A stretch of 64,000 nucleotides of DNA. Origin: Streptomyces sp. CB03234 (GTDB taxonomy: Bacteria; Actinomycetota; Actinomycetes; Streptomycetales; Streptomycetaceae). Below the pieces are notes generated by a model. That model was not told the DNA's origin and made no database searches. It was given only the letters and a program-made list of their open reading frames with translations. The position numbers and the translations under genes are program-made. Numbering within the stretch: position 1 is the first letter of the stretch; the number at the start of each line of letters is the position of its first letter. Shown here one piece after another: positions 61,185 through 64,000 of this stretch. The stretch covers positions 124,001-188,000 of the forward strand of contig NZ_LIYH01000001.1 of the NCBI RefSeq assembly GCF_001905885.1, read 5' to 3'.

Positions 61185-61649
61185 TCAGGCGCCGGTGAAG
61201 CGTTCCAGGGCCTGGACCACCAGCGCGTGGTCCTCCAGCTGCGGCAGGCCCGAGACGGTGACCGTGCCGATGACGCCCGCGTCCGTGACTGTGAGGGGGA
61301 AGGAGCCTCCGTGGGCGGCGTACCGGTCGGGGTCCAGGCGGGAGTCCGTGTCGAAGGACTTGCCCTTCTCGCGGAAGCGGGTGCCGACCAGGAGGGAGCT
61401 CTCGGCGTACCGCTCGACGACGCGGCGCTTGCGGTCGATCCAGGCGTCGTTGTCCGCGCTGGAGCCGGGCAGGGCGGCGTGGAAGAGCTGCTGGGTGCCG
61501 CGCCGGATGTCGATGGCGACCGGGGCCCGGCGCTCGCGCGCCAGGTCGACCAGGAGGGTGCCGAGCGTCCAGGCGTCCTCGTAGGTGAAGCGGGGGAGGG
61601 TGAGGCGGGCCTGCTGCTCCTCCAGCTCCGCGATCGTCGGGGCGGTCAC
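61185..61649 (-). CDS. UPF0303/heme-degrading-domain (HbpS-like) protein
   Basis: 154 aa from GTG 61649. FTYEDAWTLGTLLVDLARERRAPVAIDIRRGTQQLFHAALPG, NDAWIDRKRRVVERYAESSLLVG, YAAHGGSFPLTV and GTVTVSGLPQLEDHALVV match UPF0303. Its start overlaps the upstream oxidoreductase stop by 4 bp, so the two are one operon. Biochemical role unknown; related folds bind heme or cobalamin adducts. Confidence 0.85.
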   Translation of the reverse strand: MTAPTIAELEEQQARLTLPRFTYEDAWTLGTLLVDLARERRAPVAIDIRRGTQQLFHAALPGSSADNDAWIDRKRRVVERYAESSLLVGTRFREKGKSFDTDSRLDPDRYAAHGGSFPLTVTDAGVIGTVTVSGLPQLEDHALVVQALERFTGA

Positions 61650-62695
61650 AGCGTCACCGTCACACCGTCGCGGGCCGAGCGGCGCGCCGCCTCCAGGACG
61701 TCCAGCGCCGCCGCCGCCTCGTGGGCGGTGACCGGCGGGGGCGTGCCGTCGCGCAGGGCGGCGGCGACCGAGGTGTAGTACGCCGGGTAGTCGCCCGGCA
61801 GGGTGGGGACGGGCGCGGTGTCTTCGCCCGCGCCGATACGGCCCCACAGCGGCTCCGGCTCCATGCCCCACCCGGGGCCGGGGCGCTCGCCCGCGCGCAG
61901 CGCCGCCTCCTGCGGGTCCAGGCCGTACTTCACGTACCCCGCCCGGGAGCCCAGCACCCGGAAACGCGGGCCGAGCTGGGCGGTGGTGGCGCTGACGTAC
62001 AGGTGGGAGCGGACGCCGCTCGTGTGCGTGAGCGCGATGAACGTGTCGTCGTCGGCCTCGGCGCCCTCGCGGCGTACGTCTGCCTCGGCGTACACCTGCT
62101 CGGCCGGGCCGAACAGCACCAGCGCCTGGTCGACGACATGGCTGCCCAGGTCGTACAGCAGCCCGCCGAACTCCTCCGGCGCCCCCGACTCGCGCCAGCC
62201 GCCCCTGAGCTGCGGCCGCCACCGCTCGAAGCGGGACTCGAAGCGCTGTACGTCACCGAGTTCGCCCCGGTCCAGGAGGGCGCGGAGGGTGAGGAAGTCG
62301 TTGTCCCAGCGGCGGTTCTGGAAGACGGACAGGAGCAGGCCGCGCTCCTCGGCGAGGGCCGCCAGGCCGCGTGCCTCCACCGCCGTACCCGCGACCGGCT
62401 TGTCGACCACGACCGGCAGACCGGCCTTGAGGGCGGCGGTCGCGAGCGGGACGTGCGTCTTGTTGGGGGAGGCGATCACGATCAGGTCCAGCTCACCGGG
62501 CCGGGCCCACAGCTCGTCCGGGGACGCGGCGACGCGGACGTCCGGGAACGCGGTACGGGCCTGCTGCTGCCGCTCCGGGTTCGACGTGACGACCGTGTCG
62601 AGGGTCAGGCCCTCGGTCGCGGCGATCAGCGGGGCGTGGAAGACGGAGCCCGCAAGGCCGTAGCCGACGAGTCCGACGCGCAGCGGTCCAGTCAT
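61646..62695 (-). CDS. Gfo/Idh/MocA-family oxidoreductase
   Basis: 349 aa. NAD(P)-binding Rossmann start RVGLVGYGLAGSVFHAPLIAA, then SPNKTHVPLATAALKAGLPVVVDKPVAGT with the conserved catalytic-region Lys-Pro, and EFGGLLYDLGSHVVDQAL with the second-domain motif. It oxidises or reduces a sugar or inositol-like substrate in the cytoplasm. Start ATG 62695; GTG 62704 would place the first codon inside the palindrome. Divergent from the ROK regulator, its probable controller. Confidence 0.9.
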   Translation of the reverse strand: MTGPLRVGLVGYGLAGSVFHAPLIAATEGLTLDTVVTSNPERQQQARTAFPDVRVAASPDELWARPGELDLIVIASPNKTHVPLATAALKAGLPVVVDKPVAGTAVEARGLAALAEERGLLLSVFQNRRWDNDFLTLRALLDRGELGDVQRFESRFERWRPQLRGGWRESGAPEEFGGLLYDLGSHVVDQALVLFGPAEQVYAEADVRREGAEADDDTFIALTHTSGVRSHLYVSATTAQLGPRFRVLGSRAGYVKYGLDPQEAALRAGERPGPGWGMEPEPLWGRIGAGEDTAPVPTLPGDYPAYYTSVAAALRDGTPPPVTAHEAAAALDVLEAARRSARDGVTVTL

Positions 62696-62702
62696 GCGTG
62701 CC

Positions 62703-62727
62703 ACTTAAGCAACGCTGTTGCCAAAGT
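62703..62727. promoter_or_regulatory. imperfect palindrome, likely ROK-regulator operator
   Basis: ACTTAAGCAAC and GTTGCCAAAGT, separated by GCT, pair at 9 of 11 positions with a perfect GCAAC/GTTGC core. It covers the promoter region between two divergent genes (starts at 62695 and 62752). Confidence 0.75.
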
Positions 62728-62751
62728 GCAAGCGGGCGCGACAATGGGACG

Positions 62752-63819
62752 GTGAACAGCGATACGGGTGTCAACCTGCCGGCCCTGCGCAGCCACAACG
62801 CCGCGCTCGTGCTCAACCTGCTGCGCGCGGCGGGCGAGGACGGGGCCAGCCGGCTGGAGCTCGCCGAGCGCACCGGGCTCACCCCGCAGGCCGTCAGCAA
62901 GATCACCGCCCGGCTGCGGGACGAGGGCCTCGCGGTCGACGCGGGGCGGCGCGCCTCCACGGGCGGCAAGCCCCGCACCGTCCTGCGCCTCGTCCCCGGC
63001 GCCGCCCACGCCGTGGGCCTGCACCTGGACCGGGACGAGCTCACCGCGGTCCTCGTCGACCTGTCGGGCGTCGTCGTCGCCGCGAGCGTCGTGCCGCTGG
63101 ACCTCGGCTCGGGCGCCGAGGTGGTCATGGAGGTGGTCGCGGGCGAGGTCGCCGCGCTCGCCACGCGCACGGTGCTCGGCGTGGGCGTCGCCATGCCCGG
63201 GCCCCTCGACCACGCGGCGGGCGTCCCGCACCGGGTGACCCGCTTCCCCGAGTGGGACGGCTTCCCGCTGCGCGACGCGCTCGCCCGGCGGCTCGGGCTG
63301 CCGGTGGTGCTCGACAAGGACACGAACGCGGCGGCGCTGAGCATCGCCCTGAGCGGGGCGGGCGGCGACTCGTTCGCGTACCTCCACCTCGGTACGGGGC
63401 TTGGCGCCGGTCTCGTCCTGGGCGGCGCGCTGTACCGGGGCGCGCGGACGGGCGCCGGGGAGTTCGGCCACCAGACCATCCAGCTGGACGGCCCGGTGTG
63501 CGGGTGCGGCGGGCGCGGCTGCCTGGAGGCGCTGTGCCTGGCCGCCGTCGCGCGGGGCGACCTCGCCGAGGCGGCCAGGGTGCTGGGCGCGGGGGCGGCG
63601 AACCTGGTCAAGCTGCTGGACATCGACCGCGTGCTGCTGGGCGGGCGGGTGGTGACCGGCGCGGCGGAGCCGTTCGTAAGGGGCGTGCGCGCCGTCCTGG
63701 AGGATCGCGCCCGGCGCGGCGGCGACCCCGTGGTGCCCGTGTCCCTCGCGGAGGGGTCGGCCCATCCGGTGGCGGAGGGCGCGGCCCAGCTGATCCTGGG
63801 GCCGGTGTTCGGGCGGTAG
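62752..63819 (+). CDS. ROK-family transcriptional regulator
   Basis: 355 aa from GTG 62752. N-terminal winged helix: HNAALVLNLLRAAGEDGASRLELAERTGLTPQAVSKITARL. ROK sugar-kinase-like C-terminal domain with a metal site: GEFGHQTIQLDGPVCGCGGRGCLEAL (His and three Cys). This type usually represses sugar genes and is released by the sugar. The adjacent divergent Gfo/Idh/MocA operon and the palindrome in between are the likely target. Confidence 0.9.
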   Translation: MNSDTGVNLPALRSHNAALVLNLLRAAGEDGASRLELAERTGLTPQAVSKITARLRDEGLAVDAGRRASTGGKPRTVLRLVPGAAHAVGLHLDRDELTAVLVDLSGVVVAASVVPLDLGSGAEVVMEVVAGEVAALATRTVLGVGVAMPGPLDHAAGVPHRVTRFPEWDGFPLRDALARRLGLPVVLDKDTNAAALSIALSGAGGDSFAYLHLGTGLGAGLVLGGALYRGARTGAGEFGHQTIQLDGPVCGCGGRGCLEALCLAAVARGDLAEAARVLGAGAANLVKLLDIDRVLLGGRVVTGAAEPFVRGVRAVLEDRARRGGDPVVPVSLAEGSAHPVAEGAAQLILGPVFGR

Positions 63820-63850
63820 GCGAGGCGTGCTCGGCGCCCGGCCGGTCCTG

Positions 63851-64000
63851 TCTCCCACCGGCCCGCAGTCGGCCACCGGCCGGGGTGGGGCCGTGCCCCC
63901 TTCTCCCACCGGCCCGCAGTCGGCCGACGGCCGGGGTGGGGCCGTGCCTCCTTCTCCCACCGGCCCGCAGATGGCCACCGGCCGGGATGGGGCCGTGCCC
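63851..64000. repeat. 51-bp tandem repeat, three copies, running off the end
   Basis: Units start TCTCCCACCG at 63851, 63902 and 63953, so the period is exactly 51 bp; the last unit is cut by the window end. Units differ at a few positions (GTCGGCCACC, GTCGGCCGAC, GATGGCCACC). The period is a multiple of three and one minus frame is open through it, but no gene is supported in the window. Confidence 0.8.

Overview
The window is chromosomal DNA from a Streptomyces-type actinomycete. The bulk is very GC-rich with G/C-ending codons and frequent GTG starts. It carries genus hallmarks: an SsgA-like sporulation protein, DasR (dre) operators at paired GlcNAc PTS permeases, a class E sortase, and DUF2510/RDD membrane proteins. 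No rRNA, CRISPR array, integrase or transposase was found. Only one tRNA-like gene is present.

Layout. 1-14.2 kb: a partial secreted EEP-family hydrolase; three overlapping genes for a split nitrile hydratase/thiocyanate hydrolase-like Co enzyme; a TPR protein; a GlcD-type FAD oxidase; a VOC protein; an SsgA-like protein; two RDD membrane proteins; and two tandem M6/immune-inhibitor-A metalloproteases. 14.4-28.3 kb is a conserved actinobacterial core whose order matches, as I recall it, M. tuberculosis Rv1330c-Rv1341 and S. coelicolor around SCO2902-SCO2911. It holds NAD salvage (pncA, pncB), clpS, a DUF2017 gene, an amino acid permease, the CysO-CysM-Mec cysteine route with a Cys-containing leader peptide, a membrane-anchored PemK-like protein, an MBL hydrolase, the GlcNAc PTS (nagE2, nagE1, nagF), rph and rdgB. 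28.3-42.1 kb: an unusual tRNA-Leu(UAG)-like gene next to two HNH genes built from GIDTSHF-type repeats, an MFS transporter, Bcp peroxiredoxin, a GroES-like protein, a guanidine-III riboswitch with its SMR exporter, a bifunctional PBP, an ABC-2 transporter, and DUF1707 and DUF445 proteins.

42.25-56.6 kb is the accessory block. It starts just after a shortened AbiEi-like gene, and its composition is clearly less GC-rich. Five tightly overlapping genes encode two DrmE-like proteins, a NERD-nuclease/UvrD-type helicase, DrmA and DrmB, that is, a class 2 DISARM-like core without drmC. Next to them is a full type II restriction-modification set: an m5C methyltransferase, a Vsr endonuclease, a NaeI-family endonuclease with its catalytic E/D/D/K spacing intact, and a McrA-like HNH nuclease. 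My best reading is a composite anti-phage island in which one methyltransferase may serve both the NaeI-type restriction enzyme and the DISARM-like helicase complex.

56.7-64 kb returns to core genes: an excalibur lipoprotein, a SEC-C protein, class E sortase, a YidC paralogue, an FAH-family hydrolase, and a Gfo/Idh/MocA oxidoreductase + UPF0303 operon divergent from a ROK regulator over a shared palindrome. A 51-bp tandem repeat runs off the end.
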